DNA from: Oryzias latipes
Taxonomy: Eukaryota; Chordata; Actinopteri; Beloniformes; Adrianichthyidae
Assembly: GCF_002234675.1 (NCBI RefSeq)
Contig: NC_019872.2
Coordinates: 8,944,950-9,008,949 of the forward strand
Length of the DNA: 64,000 nt
Direction: 5' to 3'
Each line of letters starts with the position of its first letter. Within the stretch, counting starts at the first letter, position 1. Positions 24,501 through 35,640 of the stretch are shown here, piece after piece. The notes under the pieces are model-generated. The model worked only from the letters and a program-made list of their open reading frames with translations. It ran no database searches and was not told the DNA's origin. A program made the translations under genes and the position numbers.

Positions 24501-27500
24501 ATACAATGAGCATCTTGAGACCATTACATAATTGTATTGTTGGGGGAGCGGCTGAGTAGCTTAGCTGGAGCTCCTAAGTCCATACTAGGTAGTTGTTCAG
24601 AGATTACGAATGTCTCAGGCAAAGCCTGTGAAGTTCCACTTGCGTCCTGTGAAAGGATAAAAGACCGTTGGGAGATCTGCTGTTTCAAATGAGACGATGG
24701 ATGGATGGATGGATGGATGGATGGATGGATGGATGGATGGATGGGTGGATTGAAAGAGCCTGTCCCTCCCCTTTTTTTGGGTGTGCCTCCGTCACTTCTG
24801 AACATTTTGAACTCTTCCAGCTCCCTTGAGCTGTGATGTAATGAGAAGCAGCTGGTTTTGCTGCACTGTCATGTGTCTTCCAACTCACAAGCCTATTCAC
24901 TTATAATCCCCCAGTAACATGCAACATATACTGGAGCTAAGGTGCATTAGCTTAGGGAATGAGATTTAATGATTTGTTTAGAAAAAAATGTAAAGTCAAA
25001 CCTCTCATTTTTTATGCTTAAGAACTTTCTTGCAGGCAATAGGTGGAGAAAAGCTCACTGGCAATGCATACTATGTGGAAACTGTCCAAAATAATAGATG
25101 CACTAAATGTCTACATTTTATATGCAACTAACAACAAAATCAAACAAAGGCAGCCAGCCCATGAAGCAAATGCACAACACAGCATGTCTTATTTATTCTG
25201 GCAGAATCATCTTCAAAAACATTTTCTGACTGCTCCACCCAATCAGAACATTTTTTAATAGTGACTCTGATCAAAAATGATTTTGTACTTTGGTGGGTGG
25301 TCTGAGAGCTGTCTAATTTTAGGAGGCTGTCCCAGCATATATATTTTTTTAACTCATTTGAATACTTTCTGAGACAAATTGCTGTCTTTTAAAGTTTTAA
25401 AACCCTTTTTTCTATCTATATTTTTCAGGAATACATTGCACGAGTGTGTGCTTCAGAATAACTTCCAGTGTTTTTGCCCTCATCCCTCTGTGTCTGCAGC
25501 ATCAGCGAAAGCTTCCTAACAGTAAAGGGGGCGGCTCTCTTCTTACCTCGAGGAAATGGCTCCCCCCTCTCCACTTCGTCCCGTTTCTCTCAGCTGCGGA
25601 GTAAGCATGCAGGTGAGGCGCTGGCTCCTTCTCAACCAATTTTTAAACCAGGTTTTGCTGATTTTGAGAGTTCATTTCACGCTGATTAATGCTGCGTATC
25701 TTTCCCTCACAGGAGATATCCAGCAGCACCTTCAAACAATGTTCACTCTCCTCCGGCCAGAGGACAACATCAAGTTGGTGGGTGCACAAATTGAAAGCTA
25801 ATGAATTGTTGGTCTTTTCGGTGAACTGCTAAGATCTCCCCTTTTCCGTCTTTAGGCTGTGCGATTGGAAAGCGTTGGTCCACAGATGACCCGCTACATG
25901 GTGGTCGTCTCGACCAATGGTCGCCAGGATACAGAGGAGAGTGTGGTACTGGGGATGGATTTCAGTCCTGTAGATGGGTGAGACAGTGATGCACACAACC
26001 CCACATGATCCCACCTGCTTTGTTGCTGTGCTCACAGTTATTCATTTCTTTTGACCTATTTTTAGGTCCTGTTCTGTGGGACTGGTTCTGCCTTTATGGA
26101 GTGACACTTTGATACATCTGGATGGAGATGGGTGAGAGCATCTCCGGCAGTCTAAATGCAGAAGAAGAAGCTCACTAACAGATGGCTGACTGTTATTTCT
26201 TTTCTTTTCCTGCTTGTCCTTTGTTCTCAGAGGTTTCAGCGTATCAACTGATAACAGAGTTCATGTGTTCAAACCTGTTTCTGTGCAGGCCATGTGGTGA
26301 GTCGCTCTTTTTTTTTCATTTACATATTTATTTTTGAGTTTAAAGAACTTTATTTAAGCCCATCTGTTCCTGATATTTCATCATGGTTCTCCATCTTTCC
26401 TTCCTGTTTTGGATTCGTTTTTGTTTTTTTCCAGGTCGGCCCTGCAGTCGCTCCATAAAGCATGTGAAGTCGCCCGCTGCCACAACTACTTCCCGGGCAG
26501 CTTGTTCCTCACCTGGGTCAGTTACTATCAAAGCAGAGTCTCCTCTGACCAGACCCGCATCAACGAGTGGAACGCCATGCAGGACGTGCAGTCCCACCGA
26601 GCGGACTCACCTGTGCTCTTCTCTGACATGTAGGTGTCCACTGTCCTTTCATTTCAGGATGTCTAGTCATACATGACCTGTAAGTTTCCATGTTCACTGC
26701 AGACCCACAGAAAGAGAACTGACAGAGCGGCAGATCAAAACCAGCTTGAGAGAAATCATGACGCAGAAAGATTTGGAGAATGTCACCTGTAAAGAAGTAA
26801 GTCTGCGCTTTCCATAGATGTAGCCAAATCTTGAATTATTTGTTCAAACTGTTTGTACTAAAAAGGTATTTTTTCTCTCTAAGGCATCTGTATAAAAATT
26901 TTGAACTTCAAAATATGTTTATATTTCGTGTGCAGATCCGAACAGAGCTGGAAATGCGCATGACATGCAACCTTCGGGAGTTCAAGGAATTCATAGACAA
27001 TGAGATGATTGTGATCCTGGGCCAGATGGACAGTCCTACAGAGATCTTTGATCACGTCTTCTTGGTAGGTTACCCTTCTGCGTTTGACCACACCATCGCA
27101 TGACGCACATACATGCTTTAAACTAGAACACGTAAACCTGCACAAGCTGTCATAAGTTTGTTTTATTCCTTGCCGGGTGTTTGGTTTGGAGTGGGTTCTA
27201 GATAACTAATGCAGGATAGCTCCGTGGAAGCTAAACAAGTCTGAGGAAGGCTTCTGTCTCTTTCTTTCAGGGATCTGAGTGGAATGCATCCAATTTAGAG
27301 GAGCTGCAGAAGAGCGGGTAAGCCCAGGCCAAAACAACAATGTTGTTTTTCTGAACAGAGGATAGTAAAAACGGGCATTAAAGAACTCGAATTGAAGGAT
27401 TACGTTCATGTTCTAGGCTGGGTGTAATTGCGCTCCTTGTTTCCCCTCCATGTTTTTCTAACCTTTCGCGTGCATTTGCCACTCAGAGTTCAGTACATCC

Positions 27501-30500
27501 TGAATGTAACGAGGGAGATTGATAACTTCTTCCCCGGTGTGTTCGAGTACCATAACATCCGCGTTTACGACGAGGAAGCCACCGACCTGCTTGCCTATTG
27601 GAACGACACCTTTAAGTTCATATCAAGGGCAAAGTAAGTGTCTGACATTTAGTCCTCTTTGACCTCTTGTTATAATGATGCAGCATACAGTTTTTAATTT
27701 TAAATGTTTAAACCCTTACAGTCAAGTAGAAAGGGGGATAAACAAGTGACTTTTAGATATTTCAATCCAGTAGAAAAACCGTAACTTTTGGGTGATTGAA
27801 TTTAATACATCTGTTTCTAAAAAGGGCATCTTTTTAGCTCTGCACTGACAAAAACTAATATAATAAGCCAAAATACTGCTAATCTTATGTTTTCTTTTTA
27901 AGTAGGCTTCTTTGACAGCCATAAGTCCTGCTGTTGCTCTGTAATCTACAGTATCAGGGTGATCCCTAATGACTGCTTCTCTTATCTCCTCCAGGAAGTC
28001 TGGGGCCAGGTGCCTGGTGCACTGTAAGATGGGAATCAGCCGCTCTGCAGCCACAGTGATCGCCTATGCCATGAAGGAGTACGGCTGGGATTTGAAAAAA
28101 GCCTTTGCGTACGTCAAAGAGCGCCGCACCGTGACGAAGCCAAACCCTTCGTTCATGAGGCAACTGGAGGAGTATCAGGGCATACTCCTGGCCAGGTAAA
28201 CATATCATGACCACGATCCCAGCAACTGATACACTGACTATGAAAATTTACAAACAGCTGGTAGATGCTTATAATTAGAATTTTTTTTTTTGCATTTACA
28301 TTTTGGATTTGCAGTTTGACATTTGTATGCAGATAAAACGGTTTAAAACATTTTCGGTAGTGCTTCATTAATCGCATGGGTTATCTTCTAAAAATATTCG
28401 TAAAAAGTTGAGTTACATGTGTTTTAAGCGTGTAAAAATCCCCCCTACACACTTTATCCACTTTTCTCTATCAGACAGGAACAATTTCATACTTTTTTAT
28501 TTTGGTTCAACGTTCAAACCTTCGTAGAATAATAAGTCCAGAATTACAGAATGAAAACAAAGATCTGCTCGTAATCTGAGATTTATTTAGATTTGGCAAA
28601 CTGAGTCCACTCCATATAGGCACCAGGGAGATTAACTGACAGGGTCAGCAGCCAATCAGGACGCAGAAAACAATGTGCTGTGAAGGAAAAAAAAAGTTTG
28701 AAAAAACTCCATGAAACGGCGAAAGATGAAAACCAATAAAGCGAGGGAATACTGTACTTGTTTTTCTGGTGATAACCTAAAGAAACCCAGACCCGGTTTT
28801 CCTTAAACACAAAACGATGTGTTTAAGAAGATCATACCACAAAACCAGCTGAAGCACAGAACACATTTTGGTATTTTTCTGTGACACTGATGTCGCCCTG
28901 GGCTCGTATGGGATTTTATGCTTGCCATCAACCTTAGTATTATTAATAAATATCACTCCCGAAATACTAATCTGGGTTGCTGACTTTTAAATTTCCAAGA
29001 AAAATCCATTTAATCAGATTGTAAAAGCAAACCTTGTTTTAAAGACTCCTGCTTTTAGGGGTAAAAGGTGGAGTTTTCATTGTTAAAATTAATTAAAAAA
29101 ATAAAATGAAACTGTTCTTGCTTGAAAGAAAAAACTACAAAAACATCCTAATAGGCTTTTATTTTTAATTGCATTTTGTCCACATATGTGGACACTGGCT
29201 GAATTTGATGCATTGATATTGTTTTTCTGTGTAAAGATCAACTATTCTTGCATTGGGGATACTCAGACTAAACCTCATTAATCTGGAGGGGAAATAGTTT
29301 GGGTACAGTAGCTATTTCACATGTGTATCAAAAACAGAAAATCAGTGAGGGAAGTCAGACAAGACAATGACTTGACGCATTTAAAAACAACTATGTTCAT
29401 CATAGAATGTCTTGTTTCTTCTACAGCAAGCAGCGGCACAACAAACTGTGGCGTTCTCACTCTGATAGCGATCTGTCTGAGCACCACGAGCCACTGTCCA
29501 CATCCCATGCCCAGCCCCACAGCCTGGGTCGCTCAGACCCCCACAACCAAGCCAGCATCACTCCTGGTCAATCAATGAAAGAACTGCTGGAGTCGATGGG
29601 AACTCCAACCAGCAAAGCAGCGGTCTCCCCCGCCCAGCCCGATACTGGCGTCCCTCCTAATCAGCTTGGCTCCTCTTCCTTTGAAGGGCTGGCAACTCTG
29701 TCTGGTGACGATGAAGCTCAAAGCCTCAAGGCTTCTTCTCATGCCGCCAAGAGCAGCCAGGATTCCACGGCCGGGTCTTTGACCTTATCTCCTCTGCTCT
29801 CAAACACTTCATGTACCTCCCAGGAGCGGCCTTCAGCACTTCGCCCCTCAGAGCCGATGGCCGCCACCGTGGTCCCAGAACCTCAAAAGACTAACATAGT
29901 GACTTTTGCACAAAGCGTTTTGGTAGACCAGCCCAACCCCCCTTTACCTGGTCACCACCCACCCTCCTCTCCTGCTCCGTCCACGGCTCCCGCAAGCACA
30001 GACGAACCGGTCAAACCGCAGGGATCCTCCTGCACTCCAGCTGTGACCACTGCGGTGTCAGCCCCTGCTTCCACAACACAAACGCCAAGCACACACCAAG
30101 CCGGCACACACCAAGCCGGCCCTCCCTGCGCGTCGGCACCAGGGTCAGTCGGAAAAGAAGACGGCGACAGACCTGGATCTGGCCTGTCGTCAGGCACCGC
30201 AGCACATCCGTCCTCGACCAATGATTTTGTCAGTGCCATTCCACAAGACAACGTACTGCTGTTTGGCCATAGTGCAGATCACATCAACTTTTTCAGTGCG
30301 AGGGAGAAGTTCAAAGAAATGAGTCAAGACAGTAAAGCCTCCAGTGCTGCACCAAGTTGTGGCAAAGAAAATCAGACAATCCCTTCAAGTGAGGAGAAAG
30401 AAGAGGAGAAACAAAAGGTAACTATTTCTTGTAGCAATTTTTCATTTGTATTTGTATTTATTTGTACTAATAAGCATTAAAAAATGTTAGATTGATTGCC

Positions 30501-31976
30501 AAAGTATTTTTTAGATTAAACTCCTACAATAGTTAAATATCTTGCTGTTTCTACCAGTTCTAAATTAACTTTAAGTCTGCCCCCTAGTGTTACATTGATA
30601 AAAATGCTATTCTTGATTCTTTCATTTAGTCATAAATTCAGTCTTTGCATTTGTAATGAAAATAGGTTATCTCCACTTTGTAGGACATGTATGCTCCTGT
30701 GCAGGTCACAGGAGCCAAGTCCACAGAGACCCTTTGCCAACCTGTAGCTCAGAGCTCCCAAGACCAAAATGTGACAAAGACAAAACCAGAAACGGAAGAT
30801 CCGGAGGATGAGGTCATCTCTCAGCAGGAACCCGCAAGCGACAAAGAGGAAGTGAAGAATAAAGAGGAAGATGATGGCACTTCTCCTCGTCTCTATAGCA
30901 ACTGGACTAGGGGCTCAGTCCGGCGTGCCACTCAACAATTGGAACAAAGAATGAAGAAGGAGCATGAAACTCCATCGCCGTCCTCTTCTCCGCCGCCGCT
31001 CTCCGCTCACTCTCAGCGTCGTCCGCACAGTGTCCATACTTCCACAGTGTCTCCACCTCAGAGTGCATCAGTTTGCAGGCAGGCGTCGGCAGCGGATGTC
31101 CTGAAGGAGGGGGGCGGTGGGCAGTCTAGGACTGTTGGGAAAGGAGATGCTCTGGAAGCTGGGATGCAGGTTCAGGAGAACAGTGACAGATGCACCAAGG
31201 GACACAAATTCCAGCCTGCTGATACCAGATTGCTGTCTACCTCTTCTAATTTACTCTACTCTGCCAAGTCTCCGTTTGCCTCAGTTAACTTCCTGTGCTT
31301 GGAGGGTGTGACAGAGTTGGAGTCGGGCACAGACTGGGACTGCTTCATGGAAAGAGCTCACGGTGACGTCGTCATGAGGGAGACGTGGGAGACTTTGTGC
31401 GAGCTGGGTGCCTTCTTGCAGCAGGTGAGCATGGATGGAACCTGCAAGGCGAGGCACACCGGTCCGTCTGTGGGAGCTGCTCAGAAGCGAGGATGCACTT
31501 TCCAAAAGAAACTGGTAGAAGCCAGGATTCGCCAGGCGGGACTGACTCCGCCCTCTTTAATGAAGCGCTCTGCCTCACTGGCCAAACTGGGCTGCTTAGA
31601 ACTGCTCGCCAACGATCTGAACGAATGGGAGCTCAGCTGCTCCCTCATGGCTACTCCCTCCGAACAAGCACCAGTCCACACAGCAGGGGATGAGTCCAAG
31701 AAGCAGCGCGTGCACAGCTCTACCTGCTGTGGAGGTGAGCCGCCAGAAGCCCTGTATATCCCCGCAAAGATGCTGTATGAAGCGGTCGACCCCTCAGCCG
31801 GAGCATCTCTGCCACCCAATCCGAGTCAACAGCCACGCAGACTCCTAAGCGGTGGTCAGGACTCCTGGCTCCCACCCGGGCCCATGTTGCTGACAGCAAG
31901 GCAGCAGTATGGAAGAACTCACCCCCTGAGGCAGCTTAAAAAAAGAACCGTTAGTACCCCGTACCACACCATGTGA
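11949..31976 (+). CDS. ssh2: slingshot protein phosphatase 2
   Basis: SSH2 removes the inhibitory phosphate from cofilin/ADF and so promotes actin filament turnover. Fifteen coding exons join in phase: 11949-12011, 14721-14764, 25500-25612, 25713-25777, 25856-25977, 26066-26131, 26231-26296, 26435-26629, 26703-26796, 26936-27064, 27271-27317, 27487-27633, 27995-28195, 29427-30417 and 30684-31976, giving 1211 aa. The N-terminus [18 protein letters not shown] matches SSH2. The SSH-N region is followed by a DEK-C domain (about 248-303) and a dual-specificity phosphatase domain (about 305-450) with HCKMGISR at 393-400. Cys394 is the catalytic cysteine and Asp363 the probable general acid. The long tail has [17 protein letters not shown] and the conserved end [15 protein letters not shown]. 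Human SSH2 is about 200 aa longer, mainly in the tail. The nsrp1 and coro6 neighbours support SSH2 over SSH1 or SSH3. A small in-frame repeat (THQAG twice) lies near 30095-30125. Confidence 0.95.
12471..12522. repeat. (AC)26 microsatellite
   Basis: An uninterrupted AC dinucleotide repeat of 52 bp in the first ssh2 intron. It is likely length-polymorphic. The alternating purine/pyrimidine sequence can adopt Z-DNA. Confidence 0.98.
16170..16190. repeat. (AT)n microsatellite
   Basis: A short perfect AT run of about 21 bp inside the second ssh2 intron. Confidence 0.9.
16445..16645. mobile_element. hAT-like miniature inverted-repeat element (degenerate)
   Basis: The left arm reads CTCCAGGCCTTGAGGGCTG...GTTTTTCAGAAGTTCTG. 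The right arm mirrors it (AAAAACATGTAGAACATCGGCC, TTCAAGGCCTCGACTGGAG). This matches the common fish element whose arms carry GGCCCTCGAGG. The arms have diverged, so the copy is old. The family name is recalled, not searched. Confidence 0.5.
18119..18126. promoter_or_regulatory. perfect CRE palindrome TGACGTCA
   Basis: An exact cAMP-response element lies inside ssh2 intron 2, next to a GC-richer patch (18040-18320). A good splice donor (ACACAG/GTAGCA) follows at 18184. This could mark an internal promoter or first exon, but the reading phase up to the donor would not join exon 25500, so any such exon would be untranslated. Confidence 0.35.
20657..20878 (+). mobile_element. tRNA-derived SINE
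   Basis: A tRNA-like head with a clear B box (GGGTTCGACTCC in CCCGGGTTCGACTCCGGGC) is followed by the conserved fish SINE body GCGTCAGGAAGGGCATCCGG and the end GCTGTGGCGACCCCTGATGG. Fragments of the same family lie at 35564-35610 (plus) and 60972-61112 (minus). Confidence 0.75.
21201..21230. repeat. C15 run joined to a short (AC)n
   Basis: Fifteen C bases followed directly by ACACACAC in ssh2 intron 2. A simple-sequence stretch likely to vary in length. Confidence 0.9.
21311..21430. mobile_element. hAT-like element end
   Basis: CAGGGGGGTCAAACTCAGTC followed by CACAGGGGGCC and GGGCCGAAGAAG is close to the CAGGGGTGTCAAACTCA end shared by many fish hAT elements. The opposite end was not identified, so this is a fragment. 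Confidence 0.5.
22845..22985 (-). repeat. partial copy of the tRNA-like fish repeat, reversed
   Basis: GGAGAAAACCCACGCATGCA, GATGCAAACTCCACACAGAA and GGTCCCCCA are the reverse complement of parts of 8279-8430. The copy ends at GCGCTAACCATTGCGCCAT, the complement of the tRNA-like head. Confidence 0.65.
23090..23430 (+). promoter_or_regulatory. candidate internal ssh2 promoter and leader
   Basis: A CpG-rich patch (GGAGGAGCCGGCGGCTAGACGG, TACCCGCGCTG, CTCCACGTCTG) inside the 10.7-kb intron leads straight into an open first exon with a GTAAGT donor. This layout is typical of an alternative promoter. No TATA box is clear. Confidence 0.45.
23431..23558 (+). CDS. ssh2: alternative first coding exon of ssh2 (Cys-rich start)
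   Basis: From the ATG at 23431 the frame stays open for 42 codons plus two bases to a GTAAGT donor at 23559. It therefore ends in phase 2, exactly the phase needed to join ssh2 exon 25500-25612. Joined this way it replaces the first 36 residues and gives a protein of 1218 aa. The encoded start ([20 protein letters not shown], then CW, ending NIYQ) contains four cysteines within six residues, a pattern often palmitoylated and so able to anchor a protein at membranes; that role is inference. It could also be a chance frame in a CpG island, but the start, donor, phase and location all agree. Confidence 0.6.
23965..24110 (-). repeat. LINE 3' tail fragment
   Basis: AAATAAATAGATAAATCTTTATTGTCACTGTAACTGTGAAATTC resembles the reverse complement of fish LINE tails that end in AATAAAG plus a simple repeat. 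It is short and degenerate. Confidence 0.4.
24696..24750. repeat. (GATG)n microsatellite
   Basis: About 13 GATG units with one GGTG interruption near the end, in ssh2 intron 2. Reading frames full of IHPS repeats over it are an artefact of the simple sequence. Confidence 0.95.
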
Positions 31977-33270
31977 CCCCTCGCACTGCGCCTGCATAAG
32001 AGCTAAAGGGGTCGTGCACATGCATCGGAAACTCAGCCGCACAGATATAAGATTTATTCAGCAAAACCCACCGATGCCTTTTGCCTTAAAGACCTGTTTT
32101 AGTAGTTTCTGTGTTTTTTCTGCACATCTTCCTCGGCCTCCGTAAACTCCGATATGTGAGATGAGCCTTGGAGGGAAAGCAGTGGCAAGGCTCGAGTTAA
32201 AACGACGGACTTTTCCAGACTTTTCCAGATAAATCTTTGGCAAGCAGCTGAAACAATCATTAGTGTGGCTTCATACAGATTGGCCTACATGCACTCCTTA
32301 TGCACTGCTGGTTTATCATTTATCATTCTGCATTTCAAGCCGTTTGACAAGCCCAACCTCATTGATGGTGGAATGTAGTCGTTTTGTTACTAAGCTTTCC
32401 ATCAATATCTGATAGTTGTGTTTGAATTGATGCAGCTGTTTTATTGATCTAAACATATCAACCCAGACTTATCAGTGTCCGGCTCAAGTCGGATATTCCA
32501 AAAATCTGACTGCGCTGCTGACAGACGTCTTAAACATGGAACTGAAAACAGACCCACACTGGTTTTGAGGCCAAAAATTGTTAAGATATTTTGTTTTTGT
32601 TTCGTTTTTTCAAATTTCTGAATGCATTAACTAGACCTGACCTGCACAACTATTAGGTTCAGGTTTCCTCAAACCCCCCTCCCAATCAGAAATCCTTTTA
32701 CCACATGATAAACTGGAATAAAGACGTCTTTCACCCTCATGATGCTACTTCCGTTCAATGAAGTATGAATGACAGAGGCAGAAAAGAAGGCAGGATTCTG
32801 GCGTTAAAGGCTGAGTGTACATTTGTGAGTTTTTTGCTGTGTTCTCTTTGGGATGTAAAGGTTTATATTGTGTCAATACTTTGACCTGTAGGTTAATTTT
32901 TTAAATCTCATTTTGTGTCGGGAGTGTAACTGTGCAGCACAATTTTTACCACATGGATGTGCACATAGTTTTTAAAATTCTTTTTGTTGAAATGTTCGGA
33001 GTGTGCCTGGGATGGGCAAATGAAACCTCTCTGCGATCAGAAATGTCTGTCAAACGTGCACTTTACTCCCTGTCGTTTTTTTCAGTTTTAAATGTGGCTT
33101 TTTCTTCTGCGTGTTTGCTACTTTCTGGGAAGCATGCTGATGTAGTGGCAGACTTTTGGGTATGTCTGTATATTGTCAAACTTTTTGTTTGTTTTTCTTT
33201 CATTTTAAACTATTAGTGTAAATATGATTTTATATAATGTGGTTTGACTGTGACCATTAAACAGTGGAGA
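31977..33270 (+). other. ssh2 3' untranslated region
   Basis: About 1.3 kb follows the stop codon without any supported exon. An ATTAAA signal at 33256-33261 is a plausible cleavage signal; the next known repeat begins at about 33305. The 3' end is therefore inferred and not proven. Confidence 0.5.
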
Positions 33271-33304
33271 TTATCATAAAACCCTGTTTGCTGAATGTGT
33301 GTCA

Positions 33305-34300
33305 GATTAAACCAGGCACGTCCAAAGCCCGGCTGAATGCGGCCTGCATTCCGTCAACTACTGATAAAAAGGAAAGTTGACAGAGTCGCTGAGAAAAAAA
33401 ATTGGAGTTTTTTTTTTTTTAAGACAAAATATTTGTGGTTTGTACTTTTAAAGAGAACCATTTACTTCTTGTTCAAATGATTTATATGTAAATTTACAGT
33501 GAACACTTTAATAATAGAAACATTTCTGTCTTCATATACGAAATTCACTATCGTATTTTCCGGACTATAAGTCGCACCAGCCCAAAAATGCATTATAAAG
33601 TAGAAAAAAACACAGATAAGTCGCACTGGACTATAAGTCGCATTTTAACTTTCACAACCTTATATGACACAATCATAGCAGACTGTTTATCTAATAATTT
33701 CACAGTAATTTTTTCTCAAACTTATTTATTTATTCTTTTCATGAAGCATCATTGGCTAACTAATACTCATCCTGTATTTGTAGAAACAGTTTTCACTTTT
33801 ATTGCATTTCTGAATCTATGAAATCATTGGAAAATAGAATATTATGTTGTTAGCCTTCAAGATATTACTGTAAAAAAGAATGCTGATTCTCTGAGTCACT
33901 TAACATCCTCTTAACACTTAACATACATCAAATTGACCCAGGAACATCATCTCTGTTCCTCACAAATGAACATAACAGGAGGGTTAACAATGTATTTATT
34001 TCAATTTATTTCTAATATAAGTCGCTGCGGAGTATAAGTCGCACCCCTTGCCAAACTATGAAAAAAAGGGCGACTTATAGTCCGGAAAATACGGTAATTT
34101 GGAGAAAAGTTTTGTTAGACAAAGTTGTGTTTTCTGCGAGGAAACAAAGTATCCAATTGCAATAGAATTTTCTTAAAATTGTCCATTTGCAGGAAATGTT
34201 AATATAAGGGAATGCAAGGTAATATGTCAGCCCTCTGATTCTCACCTCCCCAAATCTGGACCCCTTAGTGAACAGTTTAGACACCCCTGGATTGGACACC
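33305..34300. mobile_element. degenerate hAT-like element hosting a second element
   Basis: The left end (GCACGTCCAAAGCCCGGCTG, then AATGCGGCC) and right end (GGACCCCTTAGTGAACAG, TTTAGACACCCCTGGATTGG) resemble two ends of a fish hAT-type element with GACACCCCTG termini. The inner 33552-34093 segment is a separate complete element inserted in it. The outer identification is from memory of the family. Confidence 0.4.
33552..34093. mobile_element. inverted-repeat element of the GGACTATAAGTCGC family
   Basis: The two ends are perfect inverted repeats of about 24 bp: the left begins CGTATTTTCCGGACTATAAG and the right is its reverse complement. Inside, GGACTATAAGTCGCA and GAGTATAAGTCGCACC recur, so the terminal motif repeats subterminally. 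There is no transposase frame, so this is a non-autonomous copy of 542 bp. Perfect termini suggest relatively recent movement. Diverged traces of the same motif lie at 57868-57925. Confidence 0.85.
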
Positions 34301-34559
34301 CCTGGATTCCTTCAAAGGTAATGACGAGCAGTAAATTGATGGTTTTGCATCATAAATGATAAAATATTTAAGAAGAGAATAATCTTAATCCCACAGACAT
34401 GGAATTTGCCAGTATTACTACAGTTATGGACAGTGATAATTGGTAAAAATGTATTCTACACCCAATACATATTTCGTAATCAGTATAAGATATTTTTTGA
34501 GTCTTATTTTGGCTAAATTACTTCATTGTTCAAAAATGAACACTTTTAAAGTTGCAACT

Positions 34560-34876
34560 AAAAGTGAAAAGGCTGACCCCCGGACGCGCGCTCCTGTCCG
34601 GCCGGGAGCGCGCATGGCGTTTTTCGTGTCCTGGGTGTCTGTTCCAAAATAGATCCAGCCCCTCCAGCCCCCCCCCCCCCCCCCCCCCCCCCGTTCTGCT
34701 CTGTCCCGGTACTCTCCCTTCTCTCTTTCCCTGCTGAGGAGCGAGGAGCAGTTTTCCTGACTCCCGGACAGCGGACTATAATTTTAAAAAACACACGCAC
34801 ACACAACAGGAAGGAGAAGCTCTAAACCAGAGGGGCTGCACATTAGAAGAGGGGGCTCCCCGCAACCTGAGGCAGG
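34560..34876 (+). promoter_or_regulatory. coro6 promoter and non-coding first exon
   Basis: The block is CpG-rich (GGACGCGCGCTCCTG, GGCCGGGAGCGCGC), carries a 25-C tract at 34668-34692, and ends with CCTGAGGCAG/GTAAGC, a good donor at 34877. The first coding exon starts after a CTCCTCAG acceptor at 36718, so this block is the probable untranslated leader exon joined to it. The start site lies somewhere between 34700 and 34800. Confidence 0.55.
34668..34692. repeat. 25-base C homopolymer
   Basis: Twenty-five consecutive C bases by count. On the minus strand this is G25, which can fold into G-quadruplexes. It lies roughly 100 bp upstream of the likely coro6 leader exon. Long homopolymers are also prone to miscounting in sequencing. 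Confidence 0.95.
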
Positions 34877-35563
34877 TAAGCTGCGTTCAGAACGCGCGTG
34901 ACTCTGTGCTGCAGCGGTGCGTCAGTCAGTCCTCGAATGCAGCAACACCTTTCAAAAGCCCATACTAAAACAACATCCTGCACGTGCGCAGATGTGAACG
35001 TTGTTCGCAAACTCCTCGTCTCCCCTCTACCCTAAAAGTCATGTCCCAGGGTTTATGTGTATTTGTAGGGGCTGTTCGCAGCGCCTGTTCAGATTTACAG
35101 TCACTTCATTAGACGCTGAGCGCCACCGGGTCCGCTGCTCGCCTTCTGGAACTATTTGGGATCAGGCAGCGGGTGGGAGGGGCTTAGCAGTTTGTCTTGT
35201 CTATATTAGGAAAGTGGCAGTTTCATCCTCACGCTGCCTCCCCCCATCATTCACGACAGGAGAATGTCATACGATAAAAAATAAAGCATTAAAGCATATC
35301 AGTTGAACAAAAGTTTGGTTTTTGATGTAAGTTTTATTTTTTGATTTTTCTGTTTTGTTTTTTTTTGTCATCCGAGTTTGTGATACTTCGGTGGTCCCTG
35401 AACGCACCACAGCTGCCTGCCTGTACATGTACAGGCAGCGTGTACATAATGCACAGCTTCTTGGAAAGTTGTTGGGTGGGCTTTTCTGTCCTTTCATCAC
35501 TGGTAAAGTCATGCTGCCCTTGACCCCCAGCCTAAAAGGTCATTTTTGGGACACTTTTGGTTA

Positions 35564-35610
35564 TATGTTCTGTGGCGACCCCTGATGGGAAAAGCCGAAA
35601 GAGAAAGAAG
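35564..35610 (+). mobile_element. SINE 3' fragment
   Basis: TCTGTGGCGACCCCTGATGG followed by GAAAAGCCGAAAG matches the 3' end of the SINE at 20657-20878. The rest of the element is absent. Confidence 0.65.
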
Positions 35611-35640
35611 TTCTGTACAAAGGCCAGACTTTTAGTTTAC

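Noticed and set aside
24524-24900. Frames rich in IHPS repeats
   Set aside because: They are translations of the GATG microsatellite in an ssh2 intron.
29952-30251. Minus-strand frame of 99 codons opposite the large ssh2 exon
   Set aside because: It lies antisense to confirmed coding sequence, and its apparent codons follow from the Pro/Ser-rich tail.
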